DNA of 64,000 nt from Spirochaetaceae bacterium (GTDB lineage Bacteria > Spirochaetota > Spirochaetia > DSM-27196 > PWMO01): assembly GCA_007693945.1 (NCBI GenBank), contig RECP01000051.1, positions 32,347-96,346 on the forward strand, in the 5' to 3' direction. Below, piece by piece: positions 39,460 to 49,246 of the stretch. Position numbers and translations under genes: made by a program. The notes beneath the pieces are model-generated. The model had not been told where the DNA came from. It saw only the letters and a list, made by a program, of their open reading frames with translations, and made no database searches. Position 1 is the stretch's first letter; every line of letters begins with the position of its first letter.

Positions 39460-42400
39460 GTGCTCGATTTTGTGTTCTCACGCCGCAAAGGTATCCTGCT
39501 GCTCTTCGTGGTGCTCGCGGTCGCCGGTATCGTACTGGTAACCCGGCTGCCGACCCAGCTGTATCCGCGTACGCGCAAGCCGGCTGTCGGCGTCACGCTT
39601 CGACACCCCGCTTCCACGGCGGTAGATTTCTACGACGGTTACGGTGACATCATCGAGAACTCCCTGCGAGGTCTGCGGGGCGCCGAAGCCGTTGAGGCCA
39701 CCTACCAGACCGGATCAACGCGCATCCGTGTGGAGTTCGACTGGAACGTTGAAGCCGAGGAGGCGCTCAGCCGGGTTGAGGGCGCCATGGCGGCGCTGCG
39801 CGGCCGTCTGCCCGAAGAGAGCCGTGACTACACCGTCAACTACTGGCGTACCGAGAACCCCGGTTTCCTGGCGGTTGCGGTGTCGTCCACGGAGCTGGAT
39901 TCGGTCGCACTGTATGAGCTGATCGAGCCGGTGCTGCGCGGCCCGTTGAGCCGGGTCGAGGACGCCGAAGAGGTCGACATCGTCAGCGTCGAGGAACTGC
40001 GCGGCGAGGTGCTGCTGAACCATGACGCGCTACTGCGCTTCGGGCTGACGCCAACCGCAGTAGTGCAGGCTGTACAGACAGGCTACCGCCCCCAGTCGGT
40101 CGGCTCTTTTCGTAACCCTGCAGAACAGTTCAACGTGCGGTTGTTGCACGGCATCGACAGCATCTTCGACATCGAGCAGATCCAGGTCGGATCGATGGGA
40201 GGGACCCCGATCCGGCTTGCCGACGTGGCCGATGTTGCGGTGCGCCGTGACCTGCCGCGCCGGCTGTTCCGCGCCAACGGACGTCGCTCGGTGATGATCT
40301 TCGCCACGCCCATTGACGGTGGCAACATCAAGCAGATGTCCGAAGACGTGGCGGCAGTGCTGCGCAACGCGTCCGCCACCGAGTTCCCGTCGCATGTGCG
40401 TTATGACTTCATGGTCGATCCGGCCCAGTTCATCAACAACGCAATTGGCAACGTCGCGCGCGCAGCACTGCTGGGCGCGCTGTTCGCGATGCTCGTGGTC
40501 GCGCTGCTGCTCGGAGATGTTCGCAACATCGTGATCATAGCCCTGTCGATCCCGCTCTCGATGACCATCAGTTTTGTCGGGCTCTACCTGTTCGATGTCT
40601 CCATCAACCTGATTTCGCTGGGAGGAATGACGTTGTCGGTGGGCATGATTATCGACTCCTCGATCGTTGTAATGGAGAACATCGATCGCCACCGCCGTGA
40701 GCGCGGGCGCGCGGTACGCGTGACCGCCTCACTGGTCAAGGAGGCGGTTCGCGAAGTACGCGCGGCGGTCGTGGTAGCCACGCTCACCAGCATCGTGGTG
40801 TTTCTGCCGCTGTCGTTCACCTCGCCGCTGACCAACGCGGTGCTCGGTGATCTTGCACGCGCGGTAGTGTTCGCGCTCAGCGCGGCGCTGTTGGTGGCGC
40901 TGACGGTCATACCGTTGATCGCGTTCTACCTCTTTCGCCGCGATACTCCCGGAGAGCCGCGACGCCACCGGCTGGCACAGCTCTCCGAACGGCTGCTTGG
41001 AACGCTCACCGGCGGCTACACGGCGCTGCTGCGCGGCCTGCTGGGATCGCGCCCGGCATCGGGACTGTTCATGACGGCCTCGTTCGCCACCCTTGCGCTG
41101 CTGGTGGTCTTCATCCTGCCACGCATACCCGCCGAGATCATTGCCGACCCTGAGAGCGATAAAGTGATGCTGTGGTTCTTCAACCGTGACACCGGCGATC
41201 AGGAGGAACTGCTGCAGGCAGTTGTGCCGCTTGAGACGCAGCTACTGGAGCGCTACGGAGACGACCTTACCACGCTTTTCACCCAGATTCGTTCGAGTTC
41301 AGCGGGCAACTTCCTGCTCTCGCTGCGTTCGAGCCGCGACATGCGCCGCGTCGAGCAGGATCTGCGCAACAGCTTCCCAAGCACCGGCGAATGGCGCTTC
41401 AGCGTCTTTCCGTGGGATCCGGCGGCGCTTCCGTTGCCGCGCGCGCGCGATCTTCATCTGAGAGTCAGCGGAGACAACGCGATCACCGCCATCGGTCTGC
41501 TCGATGACGCAGCCGAGGCGGTTCGGGACCTCGACATGTACGGCAACGTCTTCACCAACCCGCCGACCGGACTCTCCGAAGAATTGATCCTGCGCCCGCG
41601 CAGCCACGTCATCGAGCAGTTCCCCGGTTACGGAGTGTCGCAGCTGGTGGCAATCGGCCGTACTGCGCTGGCCGGCTCGCAGGCTATCGAGATGACCGAA
41701 GGTACCCAGAACGTCCGGGTGCGGCTGCAGTACCCGAGTGGGAGCTTTGAAACTCGTGAGGATTTGGAAGGCTACCTGCTGCCGTATAGCGGCGGCGCGA
41801 TCCCGCTGCGGCACTTTTTTGACATCGAACGCTCGCGCGGTGTCTCACGCGTGGTTTCGGTAGACGGTGAGCGGCAGTTCAGTCTCTACGCCAATATGCG
41901 TTCGGAGACGCCGGACCACGAGCGCGACGCATTGCAGCGTCAGGCACTGGATGCCGTCCTGGCCGGCGTGGAGACGCCGCCCGGCTACGCGATCACCGCC
42001 CAGGATACCCGCGCCGACATAAACCAGGCCATCGAGTCGCTGGTGTTGGCGCTGGCAGCCAGCCTGGTCGTAATCTATCTGCTGCTGGCGGTGCAGTTCA
42101 ACTCGCTCAGCGTACCGTTACTGATTCTGGTAACCGTTCCGCTGGGGTTCATCGGGGTGATCGCCAGCCTGTTTGTGTTCGAATCCACGCTGTCGCTGAA
42201 CTCGATGCTTGGAACCATCCTGCTTGGAGGAGTGGTGGTCAACAACGCTATCCTGATGATCGACTTCTACTACCGCTCGGCGCGCGTCGCCGAGAGCAAG
42301 CACGACGCGATTCTACGCGCGGCGCGCCTGCGCTTTGCCCCGATCATCATGACTATGGCAACCACTATCCTCGGCATGCTGCCGATCGCGCTGGCATTCG

Positions 42401-42543
42401 GTGACGGCACCAACATCATTCAACCGCTCGGCATCGCGGTCTCCGGAGGCCTGGCGGTCTCAACCGTGTTCACGCTCTTCATGGTGCCGTGTATTCTCAA
42501 CCTGCTGCCCGACAAACGGCACGCCGCCACGGAGAGTGTGTGA
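39460..42543 (+). CDS. RND efflux transporter, inner-membrane subunit
   Basis: 1027 residues starting with GTG 39460 (GGGAGTAAGG upstream). AcrB-like topology: helix 1 RRKGILLLFVVLAVAGIVLV, GMIIDSSIVVMENIDRHRRERGR in helix 4 with the relay aspartate, and GGVVVNNAILMIDFYYRS in the second half. It differs clearly from the pump at 15318 and lacks the long basic tail. It follows the adaptor gene by 6 bp and its stop TGA shares a base with the TolC ATG. Confidence 0.94.
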   Translation: MLDFVFSRRKGILLLFVVLAVAGIVLVTRLPTQLYPRTRKPAVGVTLRHPASTAVDFYDGYGDIIENSLRGLRGAEAVEATYQTGSTRIRVEFDWNVEAEEALSRVEGAMAALRGRLPEESRDYTVNYWRTENPGFLAVAVSSTELDSVALYELIEPVLRGPLSRVEDAEEVDIVSVEELRGEVLLNHDALLRFGLTPTAVVQAVQTGYRPQSVGSFRNPAEQFNVRLLHGIDSIFDIEQIQVGSMGGTPIRLADVADVAVRRDLPRRLFRANGRRSVMIFATPIDGGNIKQMSEDVAAVLRNASATEFPSHVRYDFMVDPAQFINNAIGNVARAALLGALFAMLVVALLLGDVRNIVIIALSIPLSMTISFVGLYLFDVSINLISLGGMTLSVGMIIDSSIVVMENIDRHRRERGRAVRVTASLVKEAVREVRAAVVVATLTSIVVFLPLSFTSPLTNAVLGDLARAVVFALSAALLVALTVIPLIAFYLFRRDTPGEPRRHRLAQLSERLLGTLTGGYTALLRGLLGSRPASGLFMTASFATLALLVVFILPRIPAEIIADPESDKVMLWFFNRDTGDQEELLQAVVPLETQLLERYGDDLTTLFTQIRSSSAGNFLLSLRSSRDMRRVEQDLRNSFPSTGEWRFSVFPWDPAALPLPRARDLHLRVSGDNAITAIGLLDDAAEAVRDLDMYGNVFTNPPTGLSEELILRPRSHVIEQFPGYGVSQLVAIGRTALAGSQAIEMTEGTQNVRVRLQYPSGSFETREDLEGYLLPYSGGAIPLRHFFDIERSRGVSRVVSVDGERQFSLYANMRSETPDHERDALQRQALDAVLAGVETPPGYAITAQDTRADINQAIESLVLALAASLVVIYLLLAVQFNSLSVPLLILVTVPLGFIGVIASLFVFESTLSLNSMLGTILLGGVVVNNAILMIDFYYRSARVAESKHDAILRAARLRFAPIIMTMATTILGMLPIALAFGDGTNIIQPLGIAVSGGLAVSTVFTLFMVPCILNLLPDKRHAATESV

Positions 42544-43865
42544 TGCGCTGCACCATGTTCCTGCTCGTGCTGACGGCCGTACGTCTGGCACTTGCACCTG
42601 CGGCTCACGCATCAGGCCCCGACCGGATGACCAACCCGGCTCCCGGAATCATCACCCTCACCGTGGACGAGGCGGTGCGGCAGGCGCTGGCGGAGAACCT
42701 CTCACTGCGCCGCGAGGCCCTGGCACTGAGCCAGAGTGAACGGGATCACGCAACCGCGTTCAACCGCTTCTATCCGGGCATCGATGCGACCGGCACGCTC
42801 TCGCGCGCCAACAGCACCGTCAGCGACGATCCATGGAGCGTGTCGGCCGGCATCAGCAGCTCACTGACACTGTCGCTTCCAATGATCCAGCAGAGCCGTC
42901 GCACCGCGCACGCCCGGACCCAGGGGCTGCTCAGCTACGAGCGCGCCGAACGCGCACTGCGGCGCGACGTGCAGCAGGTGTTCTACGCAATCCTGCTTCG
43001 GGAACGCAACATCGCGCTCAAGCGCCAGACGGTAGAAACCGCTCGCCTGCGCTGGGAACGTTCAGTGCTCGAGTACGAGGCCGGCAGGGTCTCACGCTAT
43101 GCGATGCTCGCCAACCGCGTTGCGTTTGAGAGACAGCGGCCCGAGCTTGCCAACCTCGAAGACGGGTACCGCGAAGCACTGGCCGACTTCGCGCTGCTGC
43201 TGGGTCTCCCGCGTGACGTACTGCTTGAGCTCGAGGGCTCCATCGACATCGAAGTCGGATCGCTCGACAGCGAAGCGCTTATTGCCGCGCACCTGCGGCA
43301 GCGCACTGACGTGCGGCAGGCTGCACTCTCGCGGAGCGGCGAGGAATTGACGCTGTTCATGGAGCGCAACCGGCTTGCGCCTTCGCTGTCACTGAGCTAC
43401 TCTTATAGCCGCACCAATAGCGAGCCGTTTAGTGCATCCTGGTTCGACGACTTCGACCGCTGGGGTACCGGGGGCGCGTTGTCAATCGGCCTGCGGGTAC
43501 CGCTGACACCGCACGCGCCCGCATCGGCGGAGCGCACCGCACGCGCCAACCAGCGGGATCAGATCGAGCGCAGCGAGATTGCACTGGTTCAGACGATCCG
43601 CGCCGCCGAGACCGAGATCGAACAGTTGGTCCGGCGCATCCGTCGCGGACTGGATACGCTCGAGGTGGTGCGTCTCAACCGGGAGCTGGCGCGGACCGTC
43701 TGGCAGCTGGCTGAAGTAGAATATGACCGGGGACTGATTGACTCCTTTGAACTGCGCAACGCCCGGCTTGAGTTCGAGCAGGCGCAGTTGGACGTGCTGG
43801 AGGCAGAGTTACGCATCAAGTCTGCCGTTATTGATCTGGAATACGCGACAAACGCGTCGCTCTGA
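42543..43865 (+). CDS. TolC-family outer-membrane efflux protein
   Basis: 440 residues from ATG 42543 (TGATG overlap with the RND stop). Signal peptide MFLLVLTAVRLALAPAAHA. First repeat opens with LTVDEAVRQALAENLSLRREALALSQSE; second repeat ends with DRGLIDSFELRNARLEFEQAQLDVLEAELRIKSAVIDLEYATN, typical of the family. Exit duct for the second RND system. The neighbouring operon has no dedicated regulator. Confidence 0.92.
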   Translation: MRCTMFLLVLTAVRLALAPAAHASGPDRMTNPAPGIITLTVDEAVRQALAENLSLRREALALSQSERDHATAFNRFYPGIDATGTLSRANSTVSDDPWSVSAGISSSLTLSLPMIQQSRRTAHARTQGLLSYERAERALRRDVQQVFYAILLRERNIALKRQTVETARLRWERSVLEYEAGRVSRYAMLANRVAFERQRPELANLEDGYREALADFALLLGLPRDVLLELEGSIDIEVGSLDSEALIAAHLRQRTDVRQAALSRSGEELTLFMERNRLAPSLSLSYSYSRTNSEPFSASWFDDFDRWGTGGALSIGLRVPLTPHAPASAERTARANQRDQIERSEIALVQTIRAAETEIEQLVRRIRRGLDTLEVVRLNRELARTVWQLAEVEYDRGLIDSFELRNARLEFEQAQLDVLEAELRIKSAVIDLEYATNASL

Positions 43866-43920
43866 CGGCTGCCGCGGTCGATGCGGGCCGCAGTACGCCG
43901 AAACCGGGGGAACGATTCTG

Positions 43921-45708
43921 ATGACTACAGCAATAAGCCGCACGAGCTCCGCGGCAGGCGTGACCCGCCATCTACTGCTCGGCGCACTGCTGACGGTGGC
44001 GGTTCTGACGCCGGGATGCCGTGCTGAAACCGGATCGCCGGAGGCTGCGTTTCGGCTGCGCGGAGCCGATGGCGTCACGTACACGGTGCACACAGAGACC
44101 ATTGAAGACGGCGCCGCCATTGGCCTCGACGGCAATGCCGCGGTGAGTGTATTTCGCGTCGACGACGGGTTCACTGGTGACGGCCGCGGCGCGGTACTGG
44201 CTCTGGCGCTGCGAGATGCAGGCGGTGCACAGATCGGGCTGATCGGGAACAGCGGCCAGGGGCGGATCACGCGCAGTCTGCCGGAAGCCGCTCCCGGAAT
44301 GGTCGTTATTGAGACCGAGCTGCCGGCTGACGATCGGGTTCAGGGGTTCTTTGTCGTGCACGCCGGCAACGGCGGGACTCCACGGGTTGCATCCGCCGCG
44401 GTGACCGACCGCTCAGCGCGTTTCGACCACGACGGCAGCACGGCGTTTATCGGTGCCGGAATCGAGCTGCTGGCGTTCGACTGGCAGGCGCGGCGGAACA
44501 CCACGCTGCACATACCGGATGTCGAGCGTACCCTTCCGGCCGAGCAGCCGTGGTCAATTACCGTGCGTTTTGCGGCCGATACCGACGTCGCAGCCGGCGC
44601 CCCCGACCGCAGAGCGTATACCGCGGGTCGGGTGCGCCTTAGTGCCCCGGGACAGAGCCGCGCGATGAACCTGGTGCTGACTGCGGGCAACCGCCGACTG
44701 TACTTCACCAACGGCATTGTCGGGTTCGCTCCGGAAACCATCGAGATCGAGGCCGAGCCCGGAATGGGGATCGAGCACGTGGGACTGCACAGCGACGGCC
44801 GCGTTGGGGTCGACACTGTCTATCCGGCCATTCCGGCCGATCTCGGAGTGATCAACTTCTACAATCAGCGCGCCTGGCGTCACCCCCGCTTTGAGCTCTT
44901 CGCCTGGAACGTGGCCGACAACGTTCTGATCTTCGACTTCGCGGATCTTGACATCCAGCGGGACATGTTCGGTCGCCTTGGTTTTTTCGTTGCGGTTGCC
45001 GGAGAGGCCGGTCAGGTCCATCCGGAGGAATACTACGAGGGACGCCACACGTATCACGCGCACGACTATCGCCCACAGGATCTGGCACCGTTCTTCACCA
45101 TCGCGGAACAGACGGGCGTCGGACTCAACCCGCGCGAAGAGTTCCTGCGCGACGTGTTGATAGACTACGGAATCATTCATCGCGATACTGAAGGGTACCG
45201 CGAGGGACACGGCGCGGTGCTCTCGTTCTCGCGCGCAACCTGGAGACCGTTACGCCAGAGGCTGTTGAGGCACGAGGCGATGCACGGCATCTTCTATGTG
45301 TCCGAACGCTTCCGCCAGGGCGCCTTCGAACTGTGGGAGCGGATGTCGCCGCTCGAGCAGGAGTACTGGCGTCTGTTCCTGGGCAACAAGGGGCGCATGG
45401 ACGGCCGCGAGGGATATGACGGTTACGACGTCGAGCGTCATTACCTGCTGGTCAACGAGATGCAGGCGCACGTGCTGCAACTGCATCCGCAGGAGGTCAA
45501 TCCCTACTTCCGGGACTTCTACGCGCGGCGGATCCGTGAAGTGGCCCCGCAGTCCGCGCACATCGTTGATCAGCTGCTGGCATCCGAGCCCGATGTCTTT
45601 GTACACACACGGCACGCGCTTGAGCTGCTGCTGGAGGAGGTATCGGGGGTGAGCGGCGGCTATCTGATGGCCGTCTATCCCGATGACGCGGAGATTCTGC
45701 ACGATTGA
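43921..45708 (+). CDS. Lipoprotein with HExxH zinc-protease motif, unknown family
   Basis: 595 residues from ATG 43921 (GGGGGAAC upstream). The signal sequence ends in the lipobox LTPGC, so it is a lipoprotein. Residues about 40-330 are beta-rich and contain repeated beta-sandwich-like segments. The C-terminal part has RHEAMHGIFY with HEAMH at 451-455, a gluzincin-type HExxH, and Glu513 in LLVNEMQAHVLQ 62 residues later as a candidate third zinc ligand. I do not recognise the family. It lies 55 bp after the second TolC gene and its stop overlaps the start of a PIN-domain gene (TTGA). Proteolysis at the envelope surface is an inference from the motif. Confidence 0.8.
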   Translation: MTTAISRTSSAAGVTRHLLLGALLTVAVLTPGCRAETGSPEAAFRLRGADGVTYTVHTETIEDGAAIGLDGNAAVSVFRVDDGFTGDGRGAVLALALRDAGGAQIGLIGNSGQGRITRSLPEAAPGMVVIETELPADDRVQGFFVVHAGNGGTPRVASAAVTDRSARFDHDGSTAFIGAGIELLAFDWQARRNTTLHIPDVERTLPAEQPWSITVRFAADTDVAAGAPDRRAYTAGRVRLSAPGQSRAMNLVLTAGNRRLYFTNGIVGFAPETIEIEAEPGMGIEHVGLHSDGRVGVDTVYPAIPADLGVINFYNQRAWRHPRFELFAWNVADNVLIFDFADLDIQRDMFGRLGFFVAVAGEAGQVHPEEYYEGRHTYHAHDYRPQDLAPFFTIAEQTGVGLNPREEFLRDVLIDYGIIHRDTEGYREGHGAVLSFSRATWRPLRQRLLRHEAMHGIFYVSERFRQGAFELWERMSPLEQEYWRLFLGNKGRMDGREGYDGYDVERHYLLVNEMQAHVLQLHPQEVNPYFRDFYARRIREVAPQSAHIVDQLLASEPDVFVHTRHALELLLEEVSGVSGGYLMAVYPDDAEILHD

Positions 45709-46172
45709 CGCAATCGGCTCTTGACGGCCTGGCGAGCCTGCGCGCCGCGTGTATCGATACATCATCGCTGATTGTGTGCAGCAAGGCGGGAATACTTGAG
45801 CGGCTTGCCGAGACGTGTACGCTCTACACAATTCGCCCGGTCCTCGTCGAATCCGGTTACCGTGACGCCCCCGTACAGCTGCGCCCGACTCCGGCCGGCC
45901 CGGCCGAAGTTGACGATCAGCTGATCGCCTGTGCGATTGAAGTACGGCTGCCGGTCATCTCGGAGGATCGTGCTCTTCTGATCAAGGCCGCCGATGCCGG
46001 CCTTGCCTACTACAACGCGCTGATGATGCTGAACCTGTTGCTGCTGCGGGGCTCTCTCTCACCGGCTGCCTACGGCCCCCACGCGCGGCTGCTGCTGAGC
46101 GCGGCCCGCTACAGCGCCGAAGTCCGGCAGTACGGTGTGGCGGTCTATCGTGAGATTCTCAAGCGGCTCTGA
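45705..46172 (+). CDS. PIN-domain-like protein
   Basis: 155 residues starting at TTG 45705, overlapping the lipoprotein stop by 4 nt. PIN-like acidic residues occur in order: Asp in ACIDTSSLIVCSKAG, Glu in RPVLVESGY, Asp-Asp in AEVDDQLIACAIE and Asp in LPVISEDRALLIKAADAGLAYYNALMML. This is the pattern of a Mg-dependent RNase fold. No antitoxin gene is adjacent, so a VapBC module is unlikely; PIN proteins of this type also act in RNA processing. The 3' end overlaps the convergent MFS gene by 14 bp. Confidence 0.75.
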   Translation: MTQSALDGLASLRAACIDTSSLIVCSKAGILERLAETCTLYTIRPVLVESGYRDAPVQLRPTPAGPAEVDDQLIACAIEVRLPVISEDRALLIKAADAGLAYYNALMMLNLLLLRGSLSPAAYGPHARLLLSAARYSAEVRQYGVAVYREILKRL

Positions 46173-47361
46173 CTGCCATAGGTCGCGGGGTCCAACGGCG
46201 CTCGATCAGCGCCAGTAGTGCAAGCAGAATCATCAGAACCGGGACTACAAACAGGCTGGCGTTCAGACCGGAACGGTCACCGATGATACCCATGACCAGC
46301 GGAACGGCGCCAAGCCCTGGAATTCCACCGCACGACAGCAGGATGAAGAGCGGCGTCGATTCGAGCGCTGTTCTGTCTACCGAGTAGGACTGAATACTCG
46401 GCCAGAAACAGGCTACCGCCAGACCGGCTGCGAACAGGCCGCCCAGGAACAGCCAGACCGAGGTCACGAACGGCAGCAGCACCGTAATCAGCGCGCCAGC
46501 GAGTGCCGAGCCGAACACCAGATGCCACAGCCGGTGCTGCGGAACCATCCAGCCGCTTGCCAGCCTTCCCACCACCATGCCGCCGGCAAAGCAAGCCGTA
46601 CCGATACCAGCTATACGCGGGCTCATACCGAAATGCAGCTGTACGTAACTGGCGCTCCAGAACGTCAGCGCGCCCTCGCTGCCACCGCCAAGGAACATCA
46701 TCGCCAACAGTATCCAGAATCTGCGGTGTCTCAGAATCTCTCTCTTGTGCGCCAGCACATCTCCCAGACCGTGTGAGCGCGCAAACGGAGTCCGTCGGTT
46801 GAGCGCCAGGAACAGAGCGCCCGTCACAAGGCTGGCCACCGCCACACCGGCCATGATGAAGCGCCACGACAGCCCGCGGGTGAGGACCTCGCCGCCGAGC
46901 AAGACCGTTGTCATCGTGCCGGCCGAAAAGAACGCGTTGAGTACGTTGAGGTAGCGCCCGGAATCCTGGGGATGAAGATCCTGCACCAGCGGATTGAGCA
47001 ACGCTTCGATCACGCCACCGCCGGCACCCACAAAGGTAACTGCCAGCAGCACCACGCCGTACACCGGGGCAATAGCGTAGGCCAGCAGTCCGAAACCCAG
47101 CACGATTGAACTGATCCCCACCGATCGCGGTTTTCCCCAGCGAGCAGCAATCGCGGCGCTGGCAAACAGCGCAGCCACCAGCATGGCGGCTCGCGTGCCT
47201 TCCACAACGCCACCACCGGTCAGCGAAAACCCCAGTTCGCGGGCCAGGATGACCAGCGAGATGGGAGTCACCACGGCACTGGAGGAGTACACCAGGAAAC
47301 CTGCCCCGGTTGCGTAGTCCAGCGGTTTGAAGACCAGGCGTCCGGGTCGGTGATCACTCAC
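46159..47361 (-). CDS. Major facilitator superfamily transporter
   Basis: 400 residues from GTG 47361, which overlaps the upstream stop by 8 nt and gives the protein SDHRPGRLVFKPLDYATGAGFLVYSSS. About 12 membrane helices in two six-helix halves; SAAIAARWGKPRSVG (loop 2-3) and VGRLASGWMVPQHRLW (loop 8-9) are the degenerate MFS signatures. GALFLALNRRTPFARS and HRRFWILLAMMFLGGGSEG mark the central loop. The sequence resembles FucP/sugar-type MFS proteins of Firmicutes and spirochaetes, but the substrate is unknown. Confidence 0.88.
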   Translation of the reverse strand: MSDHRPGRLVFKPLDYATGAGFLVYSSSAVVTPISLVILARELGFSLTGGGVVEGTRAAMLVAALFASAAIAARWGKPRSVGISSIVLGFGLLAYAIAPVYGVVLLAVTFVGAGGGVIEALLNPLVQDLHPQDSGRYLNVLNAFFSAGTMTTVLLGGEVLTRGLSWRFIMAGVAVASLVTGALFLALNRRTPFARSHGLGDVLAHKREILRHRRFWILLAMMFLGGGSEGALTFWSASYVQLHFGMSPRIAGIGTACFAGGMVVGRLASGWMVPQHRLWHLVFGSALAGALITVLLPFVTSVWLFLGGLFAAGLAVACFWPSIQSYSVDRTALESTPLFILLSCGGIPGLGAVPLVMGIIGDRSGLNASLFVVPVLMILLALLALIERRWTPRPMAVRAA

Positions 47362-47968
47362 GGTGCAGTCTTTCGAGCAGCAGCGAATGCGCTCCGCTGA
47401 CCAGCAGCAGAATACCGAGCAGGATGCCGGCCGCGGAATAGGCGACGGCCGGCGGCAGGTCGACGGCCAGCAGCGCAACGCCGGCCAAGACTGCCAGACC
47501 CGCCTCCATGAACAGCCCACTGAAACTCGCCTGCGCGTGGAACAGCAGCGGCAACGACAGCAACAGCAGCAGCAGCGCGGGCGTCAGCCATCCCTCGGCA
47601 ATCAGCGTGAGCAGCACCAGCACCAGCACCGCTGTCAGCCCGCAGAATCCCAGCAGAAACTGGTAGGATCGCTTGAAGAGTCCGGACCCCGACTGCCTGC
47701 GCATGCGGATGAACCACGCCACTACTTCTGCGGCCACACCAAGCGCCACGGCCGGCGTCCAGATCCGCACCAGCGCCTGCTGAGTGGTCAATGACGCCGC
47801 CGCACTCCGGTGGAACAGCGTCGCCGCGATCACGGCACCACCCCACACGAAGAACGCCCATGCCTCGACCAGCGCCTTCTGCTCGTGAGCACGCGCGATC
47901 GCCCGTATCAGCTCCATCTCGCGCATGTGACGTTGATGCTGTTCCTGTCGCTCGTCTATGTTGCTCAC
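47354..47968 (-). CDS. Membrane protein of unknown function
   Basis: 204 residues from GTG 47968, preferred because GGGGAG lies 9 nt upstream (a GTG at 47992 is also in frame). The first 35 residues are hydrophilic and helical (EQHQRHMREMELIRAIARAHEQ), followed by about six hydrophobic helices, two of them very leucine-rich. No family recognised. The 8-bp overlap with the MFS gene suggests co-expression. Confidence 0.7.
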   Translation of the reverse strand: MSNIDERQEQHQRHMREMELIRAIARAHEQKALVEAWAFFVWGGAVIAATLFHRSAAASLTTQQALVRIWTPAVALGVAAEVVAWFIRMRRQSGSGLFKRSYQFLLGFCGLTAVLVLVLLTLIAEGWLTPALLLLLLSLPLLFHAQASFSGLFMEAGLAVLAGVALLAVDLPPAVAYSAAGILLGILLLVSGAHSLLLERLHRE

Positions 47969-48014
47969 GATGGTATGCTCCCCGTATGTCACGCTCGCTC
48001 AGAACGCGATAGCC

Positions 48015-49034
48015 TCAAAACGCGAACGTCATAAAAGCATTATACATCGCCTTGATGTTGTCCAGAGGGGTATCCCTGCCCACCTCACCGCACGCAATGA
48101 TGCCGCCTTTCTCCGATCCCAGCGAGGTGAACACTTCACGCACGTGGGCCTTGACGTCGGCAGGCGAGCCGAACACCAGCACGTGCTGGCGATCGAGATC
48201 GGTCCGGAAGCAGACCTTGCCCTTGAACCTGCGGCCTACCGTCTCGTGGCCCATACAACCGGTTTGGCAGTTTATGACCTTGACGCCGATATCGATCAGG
48301 TCAGGTATTATATCGATTATGTAGCCATCCGAGTGGAAGTGGACGTCGACGCCGGCCGCAGTGACTTTGTCGAACATGGTGCTGTAAGCCGGCTTGAAGT
48401 GTTTTCGCCACGCATCAGGCGAAATCAGCATGTTGACCTGTGAGCCCCAGTCGTCAGCGAAATGCAGACCGTCGTAATCCCACTCGAGCCACTTGTCCAG
48501 GTGCCGCAGATTGAACTCCAGCGTATCGGCCTTGAACCGCTCGAACTCCCGGGTACCCAGGGCAATGTCCATCAGAAGCTCTTCAAACCCTCGCAACTGC
48601 TGCATCTCCTCGAAGAAGGTGATCCAACCGCCGCGGGCGTAGTAGCCCGGGTTCTTGCCCTCCATATGCCCGGAGTAGAGACGGTACTCCGTGGGGCGCA
48701 CATCAAAATCCGGCCACTGGTACTGCTCGTATCCGGCCCACTTCGGATCCGCCAGCGGTTTTTCGATCGGGGTGCCGTACTCCCCGTCGGCCGAGCATTC
48801 CCACAGCGTCCCGAAACCGTCATAGTGCCGGCCTTGCTTGTAGTAGGGCGGATACTTCTGCGGCGGGAGATCGGGAAGAAAATCCCATCCAAAATCCTCG
48901 TGCACGTCCTGCAGGACATCATAGAGCGCTTGCCCGTATTGCTTGATCGCGGACGGCAGGATCGCGTGGGAAATCGGAGGGCGGTCGGGGTAATCAAAGG
49001 TAATTGCGCGCTGAACTCTCTCTCGGCTTTGCAT
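48015..49034 (-). CDS. Uroporphyrinogen decarboxylase (URO-D) family protein
   Basis: 339 residues from ATG 49034 (GGAG 6 nt upstream). It begins with SRERVQRAITFDYPDRPPI, the usual URO-D superfamily opening. It has the barrel segments DGLHFADDWGSQVNMLISPDAWRKHFKPAY, VDVHFHSDGYIIDIIPDLIDIGVKVINCQ and GIIACGEVG. The heme-type substrate residues are not apparent; this subgroup clusters with the cobamide methyltransferases MtaA/CmuA and with many uncharacterised proteins next to sugar importers. Here it lies downstream of an AraC regulator and near a ribose-type ABC importer. A methyl-transfer or sugar-acid function is more likely than heme synthesis. Confidence 0.82.
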   Translation of the reverse strand: MQSRERVQRAITFDYPDRPPISHAILPSAIKQYGQALYDVLQDVHEDFGWDFLPDLPPQKYPPYYKQGRHYDGFGTLWECSADGEYGTPIEKPLADPKWAGYEQYQWPDFDVRPTEYRLYSGHMEGKNPGYYARGGWITFFEEMQQLRGFEELLMDIALGTREFERFKADTLEFNLRHLDKWLEWDYDGLHFADDWGSQVNMLISPDAWRKHFKPAYSTMFDKVTAAGVDVHFHSDGYIIDIIPDLIDIGVKVINCQTGCMGHETVGRRFKGKVCFRTDLDRQHVLVFGSPADVKAHVREVFTSLGSEKGGIIACGEVGRDTPLDNIKAMYNAFMTFAF

Positions 49035-49106
49035 GGCTGACTCCTTGGCGTTTGCCAGCGGCGGGAACGGTACCGCAGGCGGCCCGTATCCAGCGCCGTC
49101 GGGTGA

Positions 49107-49135
49107 ATCGTAGCCCAAGTTGCAGTCCCGCGCAA
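49107..49135 (-). promoter_or_regulatory. Candidate promoter of the URO-D gene
   Basis: TTGCGC (49130-49135), 17-bp spacer, TACGAT (49107-49112) on the minus strand, with a leader of about 65 nt. The match is partial. The remainder of the 212-bp gap before the AraC gene shows nothing else. Confidence 0.4.
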
Positions 49136-49246
49136 CCACGAACGCCGCGCGCCGGTAATCAGGTCTGGTGGCGGATGACACAATGTACCCGCATATCGAG
49201 CTCGAGAACGGCCCCGCGGGCAGGTTCGCGCGGCCGTCGGCGAAGA

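Noticed and set aside
45705..46172. Toxin-antitoxin (VapC) module
   Set aside because: No antitoxin gene is adjacent; the upstream gene is a large lipoprotein.
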